The translations under genes were made by a program, and so were the position numbers. Below the pieces are notes generated by a model. That model had not been told where the DNA came from. It worked only from the letters and a program-made list of their open reading frames with translations, and searched no databases. Positions 9,181 through 19,500 of a DNA stretch of 30,596 nt are shown here, piece by piece. The stretch's first letter is position 1; each line of letters starts with the position of its first letter. This DNA is from Isotricha intestinalis (Eukaryota > Ciliophora > Litostomatea > Vestibuliferida > Isotrichidae), in assembly GCA_023807065.1 (NCBI GenBank), contig JAJJLU010003801.1, positions 1 to 30,596 of the forward strand, given 5' to 3'.

Positions 9181-10713
9181 ATGGGAAATATAATTCACCA
9201 GCATTGTTGTTATAATCATGCTGATGAACAAAATTTAGATAAAATGAGTAGAATTATTTATATAGATGATTTAAAATTAAGAAATAATAATACAATCGAA
9301 GTTGAAAAAATACTTGAAAATAAAGATATAAAAAAAGAAGAAGAGAAGTCAAAAAGTAAAGAAAATAAACCAAGTGCATATTCAACTGCAATGGTAAGCA
9401 AAAAAAATTCTTCAAAAAATATAATAAAAGAAAAAGACTTTCCTGAAGACGAAAAATATATTGATAGGGAAATAGTAATAAATGATAAAGAATTAAATAA
9501 CCAAGTAGAAAAAATTCAAAGAGTTTTTAGAAAATCTTTAGAAAAAAAGATAGAAAACTTAGAACAATTTGATAGTATTAAATATTTAAATGTTGAAACT
9601 TCAAATCAAGAAATAAATAATAATGAAAAAAGATTTTCAGGTTCATATATAGGAGATAATTTGATAATAAAAAAAAAAGAAATGGAAAAAGATTTAAGAG
9701 TAAGTGATGAATATACAATATTCAACACACATTCATATAATAATTTTCGTGATTCTTTAAAAAATCTAAATTATAGTTTTAGAAAAAATTCTTCAACAAT
9801 AACAAATATCTCTATTCCATTTATAAATGAAATATCTGAAATATCATCTTTACAAAAAGGTAATTTTTTAACAAAAAAGAAAAAATATAATTATTATGGT
9901 AACCACAATATTAAAGGAAAAAAAGAAGGATTTGGTTTAATTAAATGGGAAGATGGAAGTATACTAAAAGCAAATTTTACTGATTCAAAAATAAATGGAA
10001 TAGCATCATTTTATGATTCAACATCAAATTCAATGTTTTCAGGATATTATATTGATAACTGCCCAAAAGGTTTTGGAATATATAAAAAAGATAATGTTAA
10101 AATTATAGGAGATTCATGGTTTAAAAATAATGTAAAAAAATTAGGAATTGAAGTTTGGTTTGATGATAATTATTATCAAGGAGAATTAAATAAATCAATT
10201 AAAAATGGTATTGGACTTTATAGATGGCCTGATGGAACATTATATTTAGGAGAATGGAAAAATAATAAAATGGAAGGAATTGGTATAACTAAATATTCTA
10301 ATGATTGTGTTTATGTAGGTGAATATAAAGAAGGTTTAATTAATGGTTGGGGGGAATTTTTATGGGCAGATTTGAAATATTATTGTGGAAATTATCATAA
10401 TGAAGTTAAAGAAGGTTTTGGTATTTTTGTTTGGAATTTTACTAATTTAAATGCTTATGTTGGTTTCTGGGAAAATGGAAAACAAAATGGAATAGGTATT
10501 CAATTATATAATGATAAAGAAAGAATTGGTTATTTTAAAGATGGAAGAAGAACTCTTCTTTTAAATGGTCCTTGGGAAATTATAGATTATTTAAAACCTG
10601 AACAATTTAAATATCAAAAATTTATGGAAATGAATTCGAGACATTTGTTTAAATTTGTTTACAATTTGAAAAACAATGAGATTTTAAAAGAAAATTCAGT
10701 TATGTTTCATTAA
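9181..10713 (+). CDS. MORN-repeat protein with a lipid-anchor-type N-terminus
   Basis: A 510-residue protein. It begins MGNIIHQHCC: Gly2 with this context fits N-myristoylation and the adjacent Cys9-Cys10 fit palmitoylation, a dual anchor for plasma or cortical membranes. Residues 20-235 are low-complexity and charged, with an IQ-like helix around 108-125 (VEKIQRVFRKSLEKK) that could bind calmodulin. From about 237 to 465 there are eight or nine MORN-type repeats of about 23 residues, with hallmarks such as YLGEWKNNKMEGIG, YVGEYKEGLINGWG and YVGFWENGKQNGIG. A C-terminal helical tail follows. MORN arrays bind phospholipid or act as cortical scaffolds. The start is fixed by the ATG after a long A/T-only leader; the lipid motif at residue 2 supports it. 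No kinase or catalytic domain is visible. Confidence 0.9.
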   Translation: MGNIIHQHCCYNHADEQNLDKMSRIIYIDDLKLRNNNTIEVEKILENKDIKKEEEKSKSKENKPSAYSTAMVSKKNSSKNIIKEKDFPEDEKYIDREIVINDKELNNQVEKIQRVFRKSLEKKIENLEQFDSIKYLNVETSNQEINNNEKRFSGSYIGDNLIIKKKEMEKDLRVSDEYTIFNTHSYNNFRDSLKNLNYSFRKNSSTITNISIPFINEISEISSLQKGNFLTKKKKYNYYGNHNIKGKKEGFGLIKWEDGSILKANFTDSKINGIASFYDSTSNSMFSGYYIDNCPKGFGIYKKDNVKIIGDSWFKNNVKKLGIEVWFDDNYYQGELNKSIKNGIGLYRWPDGTLYLGEWKNNKMEGIGITKYSNDCVYVGEYKEGLINGWGEFLWADLKYYCGNYHNEVKEGFGIFVWNFTNLNAYVGFWENGKQNGIGIQLYNDKERIGYFKDGRRTLLLNGPWEIIDYLKPEQFKYQKFMEMNSRHLFKFVYNLKNNEILKENSVMFH

Positions 10714-10995
10714 AGAGAGGATTATACTTATTTGTTTTCTTAAGAAGGTTAGTCATTTAAATTCTTTAATCGTTAGGAATAATTTTTATTTTGATAAAGA
10801 ATTTTTTTCGTATTGTTAGAGTTTTTATAAATTTAATCTTTTTAACATAAATATTATCATTCTAAAATTTTTATTTGGCATTTATAAACAAATTATAATA
10901 AATTAATATAAATATTATAATATTAAAATTTAATTAAAAAAAAATAAATAAATTTTATAGTAAAAAAATTCAAAAATTAAAACATAATAAAGAAA

Positions 10996-12996
10996 ATGTC
11001 ATTATTAAAACCACCTTTTTTTGAGGAAGAACAAAAAATATATAATAAAGCATATTTTCCGGAATTAAAAAATAAAGAATTATTTAAAGCAAAATTAGAT
11101 TATCAAAAAAATAGAATGACAGGAGATCATTCTTCAAGAGCATTATTTAAAAATAAATATACAATTATTCATTCAGTCTCTACTAATCATATTCATAAAG
11201 GAAATAATAAATATATTCCTAATCCACTTTCAAGTGAAAGAAAGCAAAATAATAATTTAAATATAAATGTCTCTAATTCAATCATAAATAATACATTAAA
11301 TAATTCTACAAAAAATATTGAAAATAAAAATATTCCAAAAAATTCAAGTGCAAATAATGTTTTTAGTAGAATTGGAAATGATGTAGTTAAAAAAAATTAT
11401 ATAAATTATTCCAATCCAAAACATAATAATAATATTATTCGTTTAAATAGTTTAAAGACAAATAGAAAAAAAGAAAAATTTTTAGCAGAAAATGGATTAG
11501 AAAATGTAATTGATAATTTAATAGAAATGACAAAGGATAAACCTTTTATTTTTAATATGAAAAGAAATTCAAGTAATTCAAATTTAGAAACAATCAGTAA
11601 ATTAAATATTCAAAAAGAAATTAAAGAAAGAGAATCACAATTAATTGATAATAATAATTTTTTAATTGATATTCATTTTCAGATTTGGGAATGTATTTTT
11701 GAAATGGAAAATCATTATGATAATAAAAATACTTTATTAATAATTTCTAAAAAATTTTTAAATATGATTCATAAAGAAGTTAAGAATAAAAGAAAATTTG
11801 AAATTTTTCAGTTAAGTAATTTTAATTTCGTTTATCAAAAAATTATTAAAATTTTGATTATACTTCAAGTTTATATTAGATTTCTTTTACTTGATTTTAA
11901 TTATGAAATTACATTAAAAACAAATGTAAAAAAAATGATATCAAATATAAATGATTATTTTTTATCTTTAATTCTAAATTTTGTTTTTGTGAAAGATAAT
12001 TTAAAAGAAAATAAATATTTTTCAAAATTAAATAAAGAATTTATGACTTCATTTAATTTAATAATGAAAAATCACAAAATAAAAAAATCAAAAGAACAAC
12101 CATTTATTTTTGGTTCTTCGATGTTTAAAAATTTAGATAATCCAATAACAACAATAAAAACTTTTTCAAATAATTATTTTAATGTAGGTTATTTTAAATT
12201 AATACATTCAATTTGCATAGAATTATTTCGTTTAATAGATGTCTCCACAATAGATGAAATATTAAAAATTGTAAATGTAAATGTACTATATTATATAACA
12301 AAAAATAATGTTAACAAAAAAAATACAAATAAAAATAGCGCAAATAACTTTGATTTAAATACATTGAGTACTTTTGGATTTTTAAATCTTCCACCTCCAT
12401 TTTTACCTCCTTTAGATGATGATAGTAAAAATAATACTTATACTTTAGTTTTAGATTTAGATGAAACATTAGTCCATTTTTTTTATACTCCTTCAGGAGG
12501 AACTTTTTTAATAAGGCCTTATTGTTTTGAATTTTTAAAAAAAATGTCAACAATATTTGAAGTTATTATTTTTACTGCAGCAATGAAAGATTATGCAGAT
12601 AGTATTTTAGATATATTAGATCCAGATAAAAACTTAATTAAATATAGATTATATAGACAACATACTTCTATTTATACTACTATTAATGGGCTTACTTTTT
12701 CTAAAGATTTATCTAAATTAGGAAGAGATTTAAATAAAGTTATTATTATTGATAATTTATCTGATAATTTTAAATTACAACCTAATAATGGAATTGCTAT
12801 TGGGACTTGGACTGAAAATATGAAAGATACTGAATTGATGGATATTGGAAATTTTCTTAATAATTTAATTATGAAAAACCCTGAAGATATTAGAATAATT
12901 ATAGAAAGAATTAATCAAGATTTAGATAAAATAAATAAAAAGGGAAATGTTAGTCCTTTTAAAGAACTTAATATAAATAATTATATAACAAATTAA
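10996..12996 (+). CDS. FCP/SCP-type (NLI-interacting-factor-like) protein phosphatase
   Basis: A 666-residue protein. The C-terminal about 190 residues form an HAD-superfamily CTD-phosphatase domain. The catalytic motif DLDET lies at 487-491 within TLVLDLDETLVHF; Asp487 would be the phospho-acceptor and Asp489 the general acid. It is followed by FEVIIFTAAMKDYAD, by LYRQHTSI and by the Asp-bearing VIIIDNLSDNF, in the order expected for this family. The family dephosphorylates Ser/Thr in proteins such as the RNA polymerase II CTD; the substrate here is unknown. The first 480 residues are Asn/Lys-rich, then include a helical region (about 225-330) with no domain I recognise. There is no membrane segment. 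Ciliates carry many such phosphatases. The frame is intact, ATG to TAA. Confidence 0.95.
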   Translation: MSLLKPPFFEEEQKIYNKAYFPELKNKELFKAKLDYQKNRMTGDHSSRALFKNKYTIIHSVSTNHIHKGNNKYIPNPLSSERKQNNNLNINVSNSIINNTLNNSTKNIENKNIPKNSSANNVFSRIGNDVVKKNYINYSNPKHNNNIIRLNSLKTNRKKEKFLAENGLENVIDNLIEMTKDKPFIFNMKRNSSNSNLETISKLNIQKEIKERESQLIDNNNFLIDIHFQIWECIFEMENHYDNKNTLLIISKKFLNMIHKEVKNKRKFEIFQLSNFNFVYQKIIKILIILQVYIRFLLLDFNYEITLKTNVKKMISNINDYFLSLILNFVFVKDNLKENKYFSKLNKEFMTSFNLIMKNHKIKKSKEQPFIFGSSMFKNLDNPITTIKTFSNNYFNVGYFKLIHSICIELFRLIDVSTIDEILKIVNVNVLYYITKNNVNKKNTNKNSANNFDLNTLSTFGFLNLPPPFLPPLDDDSKNNTYTLVLDLDETLVHFFYTPSGGTFLIRPYCFEFLKKMSTIFEVIIFTAAMKDYADSILDILDPDKNLIKYRLYRQHTSIYTTINGLTFSKDLSKLGRDLNKVIIIDNLSDNFKLQPNNGIAIGTWTENMKDTELMDIGNFLNNLIMKNPEDIRIIIERINQDLDKINKKGNVSPFKELNINNYITN

Positions 12997-13500
12997 AGGC
13001 CATTTTTATATAGTATTAATTTTTTATATAATCATTTATATAAGATTGTTTAAGAAATATATAAAGAAGATTTTTAAATTATATGTTTTTCAGTGGCATT
13101 TTCAATTTTATTAAGAAAAATATTTAATAAATTTAAGATTAATTTTTTTATTTGAAAAAATCATGGGAAAATATTTTTTAAGTTAATATTAATAATTAAT
13201 AAATTAAGAAGGGACTCTTGGGGGAATTTATTAATTATTTGGACAATATGGTGAAATAATTTGATTAAATTTATGAATGCACTGTAGAAATTATTATGTA
13301 ATGGCTATAACAATTATTATAATATTGATTCTGTTAAAAAAATATATAGAATATAAATAATATAAAATTTTGATTCTGAATTATCATTATATGATTTTAT
13401 TTCATTTATCTCATTGATAATTATTTAAAATTTTTGATTTATATAAAGCTCGGAATTAATAAATTGATATAACATAAATCAATTCTAAATTCAGTTATGT
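12997..13500. other. Intergenic gap, no intact gene
   Basis: Mostly A/T. Short codon-like fragments appear (around 13300, reading CNGYNNYYNIDSVKKIYRI) but are too short and stop-ridden to support. A 7-bp inverted repeat AATTGAT/ATCAATT lies at 13462-13484. The gap leads directly into the amidase relic, and its base composition (islands of G such as TTGGGGGAA near 13220) is slightly less A/T than other gaps, as if it too once coded. Confidence 0.35.
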
Positions 13501-13524
13501 TGATTTAAGAAAGAAAATATGAAA

Positions 13525-13865
13525 CAATGTAAATTATTGGTGAAAGTTAAATAAAATGATTTTGAGAATTGTTGATCTGTTAGAATATCTTATGCTTTTA
13601 ATAAAGTTGGATTTAAAATACCTTTTATTAGAGAATAAACTCTTTCTAGGGGAGGCAAAAAAGATTGGTTAAGAATTTTTAAAAATTTTTTTGAATGACT
13701 ATTACCAAAAATTCTTTAGAAGATTTTAGTCAAAAAAGAATAATTACCTTTGAGGTTAATTGGCAAGATGCAATAGGAAATATTGAATTATTTAATGGTG
13801 ATTATGTTGAAGTCATAGATTATACTGATAAAGTACATTCTATGACATTATATGAATTAAATTAA
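13525..13865 (+). pseudogene. Relic of a Tae4-type peptidoglycan amidase (bacterial effector family), inactivated
   Basis: The frame from 13561 contains SVRISYAFNKVGFKIPF. A second frame from 13695 to the TAA at 13863-13865 contains ITFEVNWQDAIGNIELFNG. Spacing and sequence match the type VI amidase effector 4 (Tae4) fold: an Arg-Ser helix after the catalytic Cys, then a Gly-His-x-Asp/Glu-Leu strand. Family members cut peptidoglycan peptide crosslinks; bacteria use them against rivals, and tae genes are known to have moved into eukaryotes. It is dead as written. The expected catalytic Cys codon reads TGA (13573-13575), a TAA lies at 13636-13638, the frame shifts near the T7 run before 13693, and the catalytic His is Asn (AAT, 13779-13781). 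The upstream part (about 13525-13560) is degraded. Assignment is from motif memory, not from a search. Confidence 0.6.
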
Positions 13866-13973
13866 TAATTTATTATTTTATTATTCAATTTTTTGGAACT
13901 ATTTCTTTTATTGATGTTTTTAGGGTTGGATCAATATAATGCTTGAAATTATTTGGTGATTGGGGGATATTTT

Positions 13974-14297
13974 CTAAACTTCAACATCAACCATTGTTCT
14001 TTGTTCCTTAGTCACATTAGATTTAATAATTATATCATGATTGAAATCAGTTGAGAGTGAATTATTATTATTATAGAAAGAATTATTATAAGTTAATTTA
14101 TATCTTTTGTTTAATTGAATAGAATTAGTTTTTCAAATTTTTAATATTTATTCTTTTTTTGGAATTTTTCCATTATCATCTATTATTTTTAAATTATCTC
14201 TTAAAAAGCAAGCTTCTTTTTTATTATGCATTAAATTAGATGAAATTTTACTTTTGTTTTTCTTTTTCTTTTTCCCTTTCAAATATTCTTTTATATT
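13974..14297 (-). pseudogene. Minus-strand coding relic broken by three in-frame stops
   Basis: One minus-strand frame holds from 14297 to a TAG at 13974-13976 without a shift. It reads EYLKGKKKKKNKSK, then SSNLMHNKKEACFLRDNLKI, a TAA at 14148-14150, a TGA at 14133-14135, then 52 open codons (for example IQLNKRYKLTYNNSFY and TKEQRTMVDVEV). G is clearly favoured at codon position 1 (about twice either other position). A further TGA bounds it at 14298-14300. Lys-rich, no domain recognised. The stops are one transition from Gln and Trp codons, so a gene killed by base substitution is the simple reading. Confidence 0.42.
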
Positions 14298-14300
14298 TCA

Positions 14301-14693
14301 ATCAAACTAAAAATTTTATTAAAACTTATAAATAATTTAGTAATGTTTCACTGTTGTTAACGGTGACAAAAAGTATCATCAAAAGAAAATAATTATCAAA
14401 TGATTAAAAAAATATTTAATAATATTATATGAATCATAAAAAAAATATTGAATTATTTGAGGAGTATGATAATAAGGAATTTTTTAATAAAGAATAATTT
14501 AGATTTGTTTTGGTTATTTTGATAAGGAAATGGTATTAATTGTTTTGATACACCATTTACTTTTTACTTTCTAATATTTTTTTTATTGTATAAAATATTT
14601 TTTATTTATTAAAATGAACTAATCTAATAATATAGTAAAGAGAAAAGAATAAAATTTTATTTCAAAAATTTAAAAAAATATTATAAAAATAAT
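14301..14693. other. Gap between two pseudogenes, possible scrap of coding sequence
   Basis: No intact gene. Around 14445-14505 the plus strand reads IELFEEYDNKEFFNKE up to a TAA, with continuation in two competing frames, so it may be another eroded fragment. The last 100 bases are A/T-only and form the leader of the membrane-protein pseudogene. A weak hairpin (CACTG/CGGTG) is at about 14349-14365. Confidence 0.28.
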
Positions 14694-16331
14694 ATGATAA
14701 CTTTTCTTACAAAATGTGACATTCTATCATATAATAATGTCATCTATTTCAATAAAAAATCTTCACACAAATCTCCTATTTCAGGAGTAATATCAATAAT
14801 ATGCTATTCTTTAATTTTTATTTTCTTTATCTATTTTTGTTCAAATGTGATAAATAAAAATGTCCAACATCTTATTTTTATAAAGTATTTATTCCTGAAA
14901 TAAAAGCTCATTTTTTAAACACTTCAGGTATTTTTCATTATATTAAATTATTAGACTCAAATGATGATATTAAAATTAATGAAGATTCTTTTATTATATT
15001 TGGAAATAATGAATATATTGATAAATTTTTATTCAATTTTTCTCTTGTAGATTTTGACCATTATTATTATGGATTATGTGCTAAAAATGATTTTATTGAC
15101 AATGAAACTTTAATAAAAGATAATTATATTTATAAATCATTTTGCATTAAAGGATTTTGGAATTCAACTTTAAAAAAAAGTATTTTATCATCAAATAAAG
15201 ATTTTATTTTTCCCTATTTAAAATATGGAACAAGTTCAAAATCCAATAAAAATGTTGGTTATGGAATTTATATTATTAAATGTCAAAAAGTTTCATATAG
15301 AGAAAATGTTTGTAAAAGTAAAGAAATAATAGAGGAAGAATATAATCAATTATTAAGAATAAAAATAATATTCAAAGACAATAATTTTGATATTTCAAAA
15401 TATAAAAAACCAATACTTCCATATTTATTAGAAGTAACAAATTATTTACCAGGTAATACAATCACAATGAATAATTTAAATTTTCTTCCAGTTAATATTA
15501 TAAGTGATGATGGCCTTTTATTTAAAACAAAAAGATTAATCGAGTCTTTTAGATTTGATTTAAATGATCAATTTGTATATAACAAAACTAAAGAAAATAC
15601 AGTTTTAGTTCATTTTATTTTATGATTGGAAACAGAGTTGATATTTATTTAAGAATATATAGAAAATTTCAAGATGCTTTAGCAGATATTGGTGGTATAT
15701 CCAAAGCTCTTTCAACTTTTTGTTTTATCATTAATTGTTTAATTAACGACTATACAATAAACAAAGATATTAATAATCATTATTTTGCAATTAAAAAAGA
15801 GGATTATCAAAAAAGAAAATATAAGCCCTTTTTACCTTTTAATATATATAATTTAGAAAAGAAAAAAGAAGAAGGTATTATTATTAACTGAACTTCAATT
15901 TCTACATCAAAAAGGGGAAAAATTATTGAAAATTTGAACATCAATGATAAAAGTAACAAAATTTTGAAGAATGATTTTACAACAAATTCAAACAATAATA
16001 TTAATGGAAAGAAAAAAATTTTACAATTACAAATATCTTCTTATTTTGATTTTATGAAGGATTCTTTTTTAAATGGGAAAAAAATTGAAATTAACAATTC
16101 CAAAAAAAACAATATCAACTTTAAATTATATTTTAAAAATTTAATAGAAAAAAAAGTGATTCTTCAAAAAAAATAAGTCTGGTTAGGAATCTTTGGAAAA
16201 ATAAGATCAGTGAAGAAAATATTATCTATTTAAGTATTCAAGTAGAAAGTCTTAATAAAAATTTATTTAATTATGAACAATTTACAGTATTAAACAATAA
16301 AGATATTTCTAACTTAAAAAATTTTTCTTGA
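14694..16331 (+). pseudogene. Two-TM membrane protein of a ciliate-type family, five disruptions
   Basis: The front (ATG 14694) has a conserved cytosolic start (YFNKKSSHKSPISG) and TM1 (VISIICYSLIFIFFIYF). The central part, about 14880-15620, reads as a long extracytosolic domain (for example VFIPEIKAHFLNTSG, ITMNNLNFLPVNIIS). Then come GNRVDIYLRIYRKFQDALA and DIGGISKALSTFCFIINCL, the second TM region, and a basic cytosolic tail. This order matches large families of putative transmembrane proteins I know from ciliates; function unknown. Disruptions: a missing base at the A5 run 14856-14860, another at the T4 run 15613-15616, TGA at 15889-15891, a missing base at the A8 run 16148-16155, and a closing TGA at 16329-16331. 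If both TGAs were Trp the frame would end at TAA 16404-16406. Gln is CAA and Trp TGG elsewhere in it. Five faults in 1.6 kb beside an intact 4.1-kb gene favour a pseudogene. Confidence 0.7.
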
Positions 16332-16504
16332 AATATTAAATATTATATTAGAATTAAAAAGGAGTTTTTCATCACAACATCAAGAATTTTAAATTATATA
16401 TTTTAAAAGAAAAATTTACTTTCTTATTTATAAATTTATGATTTCTATATAAAATATTCATGAAAATAAAAATTATTTATTAAATCCTTAATTTTATAAT
16501 ATAA

Positions 16505-19500
16505 ATGGAATATTACTTAATAATTCAATTTATATATTTATTAATAATTCAAATAAATCCAATTCAAAGTAACATATTTAAACAAATTACTCAGAATAAT
16601 GAAATAATATATATATATCCCTCCTCAAAAAATAAAATATATTACTTGACATTAACTTCTTCATATAAAATAGAAAACAACATAAATATTCCAATTATAG
16701 AAGGAGTATTTAACTTTACTTCCTCAACAGAATTCATTATGTACGATGAAACCCAAGAATTATTCTTAGCATCATGTACCAAAAATAATGTCGTTGAAAT
16801 GTTATATATAAATGGAACTTTAAATTCATCTAGATATTATCAAAATGATATGCCAAATAATTCAACTTTTTTATGTTCAATAAAATTTTATGATGAAAAT
16901 ATTATTATAGGTTATAGTTATCATGTAGAATCAAATAATTCAATTAGTATAAAAGCATTTAATTGTTTTTATTTAGATGGTTCATTCTCTTCTTCTTCCT
17001 CATCGCTCAATAAAAACATTAAAATTGAAGATTATGTTAGTTTAAATCACAAAAGAATAATTTATTATTTTCAAGGAACAGGAACAATCTTATTTTTTCA
17101 TAGAGATCCCACTGGATTAAAAATAAATTTGAAAAATACTTTAATTGAAGCAACGCAAAGTGAATTTAAAGTTGCAACTGATTCTATTAATGAATCAATG
17201 GTTTATTATTTTGAAAATAAAATAAAAATATTATATTATAATTCAAGTGGAAATTCCACCCACGAAATTGAAACTCAGAGTACTTTTGATTTTGATACTT
17301 TTATTATTGATGATGATATTATCAATAGAAATAATGAAATAAAATTTGTGGCTGTTTATAAAAGTAATATTAGTGGTAATTTATTTATAGAACAATTTTC
17401 TTTGATTGAAAATCAATTCCAAACTGACTTTTACTATGAAATTAGTAATTCAATTGGAATTTCAAAAATTTTTATAAAAAAATTTTCAGACAGTTTGAAT
17501 TATTTTTTGTTGTTAAAAGGAGAAAACTCAAATGAAGATATATATGAATATTTTGGAACAGATGAATTAGATGATTTAAAACAAACAAAATTAAGTGAAT
17601 GTATTACTCAACCAGAAGATTTTTTAACTGTTTCAAAAACAAATGTAAATATAAAATTATCAGAAATCCCAGGTTATAATTTATCTTTAAATGATCAATT
17701 ATTAATATATCCAAATACATTAAAATACAATTTAATAAATAATGATCAAGAAATTGAAGTTATAATAGAAGAAGAAAATGGTAAAATAAATTTAAATGTA
17801 GGTTTCAAAACAACATATAATATAGATTATGATATAACATTTGTTAGAATAAAAAAATGTGAATTAACTGTTCAAATATGTAATGAAGCATGTTCTGTTT
17901 GTTCTGAAATAATTTCTAGTAATAATAGTCCAACAAAATGTTCTCCTAAAAGATGCAATGATGGTTATTATTATTTGTCATCTGATGAAACAGAATGTGT
18001 TAAAATAACACAATCTTGTTATGAAAGTTGTAACATTTGTTCTGAGAATGGAAGTGAAAGTGATCATAAATGTACTAATTGTAAATATGATTATGAAGAA
18101 TATGGTAGTTTTTGTATTAAATGTGATAAAAGTAAAAAATATTGGTATTTTGATCCAATTTCTAATTCTAAGGAATGTTTATATAGTGATAATTCTTGTC
18201 CTAGTGATTTTCCTTTAAATGTTGAAAATTCTAATGAATGTGTTAATTCTTGTCCTTCTGGATATTATCAAGAAAATAATTTATGTGTAATTGATTCCTT
18301 TTTTTATTTAGATGAAAACAATAATAACAATAAAGTTATAATTGGGAATAGTGGTTGTGATAATACTTATTCATATCAAATTTATAATACTAAACAATGT
18401 GTCAAAAATTGTTCTAATAATTATTATTTAATTTCAACATCTAAATTATGTATTAATCAATGTGATATTATAAATTTAATATTAAGTAATAATGAATGTA
18501 TATGTGATGAAAAAAAACAAATAAGTATAGATTCAAATAATGCAATTTCATGTACACTGAAAACAAAAGACATTGACATTGATTTTTCTGGATGTCATTC
18601 TTTAGAAGAAGTAATAAAATTAATAGAAGAAAAAATGGACATATTAAAATTATATGATGATAAAGTTTTATTAACTCTTGGATATCAAATCCAAGTTTTA
18701 AATTCTTCGATTATACATGGTTTAGATTCAAATAAAAGAATAGGTTCAATTGATTTGAAAGAATGTGAAAATATTTTAAAAAAACAATATAATTTAAATC
18801 CTATTCTTCCTTTAATAAAGCTTCTAATAAATTCTCCTTCTAAAACAGGTTCTTTGATAAATAATTTAAATTACTATGTTTATTCTCAAGATGGTAAAAG
18901 ATTAGATTTATCATATTGTCAAAATGTTATGATTGATGTTTATAATGTAATTAATGGAGATCAATCAGTTAATGTAAATTTAATAGAAGAATTATCAGAA
19001 AAAGAAATAAATTTATTTGATATTAATGATGAATTTTATCAAGATCGATGCTTTCCATTTGATTTAAATGGAAATGATGTTACAACTAAAGATAGAAAAA
19101 AAGATATTTATCCAAATGTGTCAGTTTGTGATATCAATTGTACATTTTCTGAATTTTATGAAGAAAATAAAACAGTAAAATGCAATTGTCAAGTTAAAAC
19201 TGAAATTAATGAACCAGAACCAAAAAAAGAAACTAAAAATTTTTTTAAATCTATGAATAACAAAATAAATTATGAATTAGTTGAATGTTATTCTGTGTTT
19301 CGTAATTTTAAAAGAAATTTTTATAAAAATTTAGGTTTTTATTTCTTTACTTTAACTTTTACCTGTATAATAGTTAGTATTTTTGGATATATTTTCAACA
19401 TTAAAAATAGATTAAACCAACAAATTTTTTCTTATTTTAATGAAAAAAAAATAGAAAGAAATTCCACAATTAATATACCTAATCCACCAAAAAAGAAAAG

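Noticed and set aside
14810..14885. Intron explanation for the first break of the membrane pseudogene (a 47-nt GT...AG option)
   Set aside because: The sequence directly after the A5 run is good coding text in the -1 frame, so an intron would remove conserved residues; a lost A is simpler.
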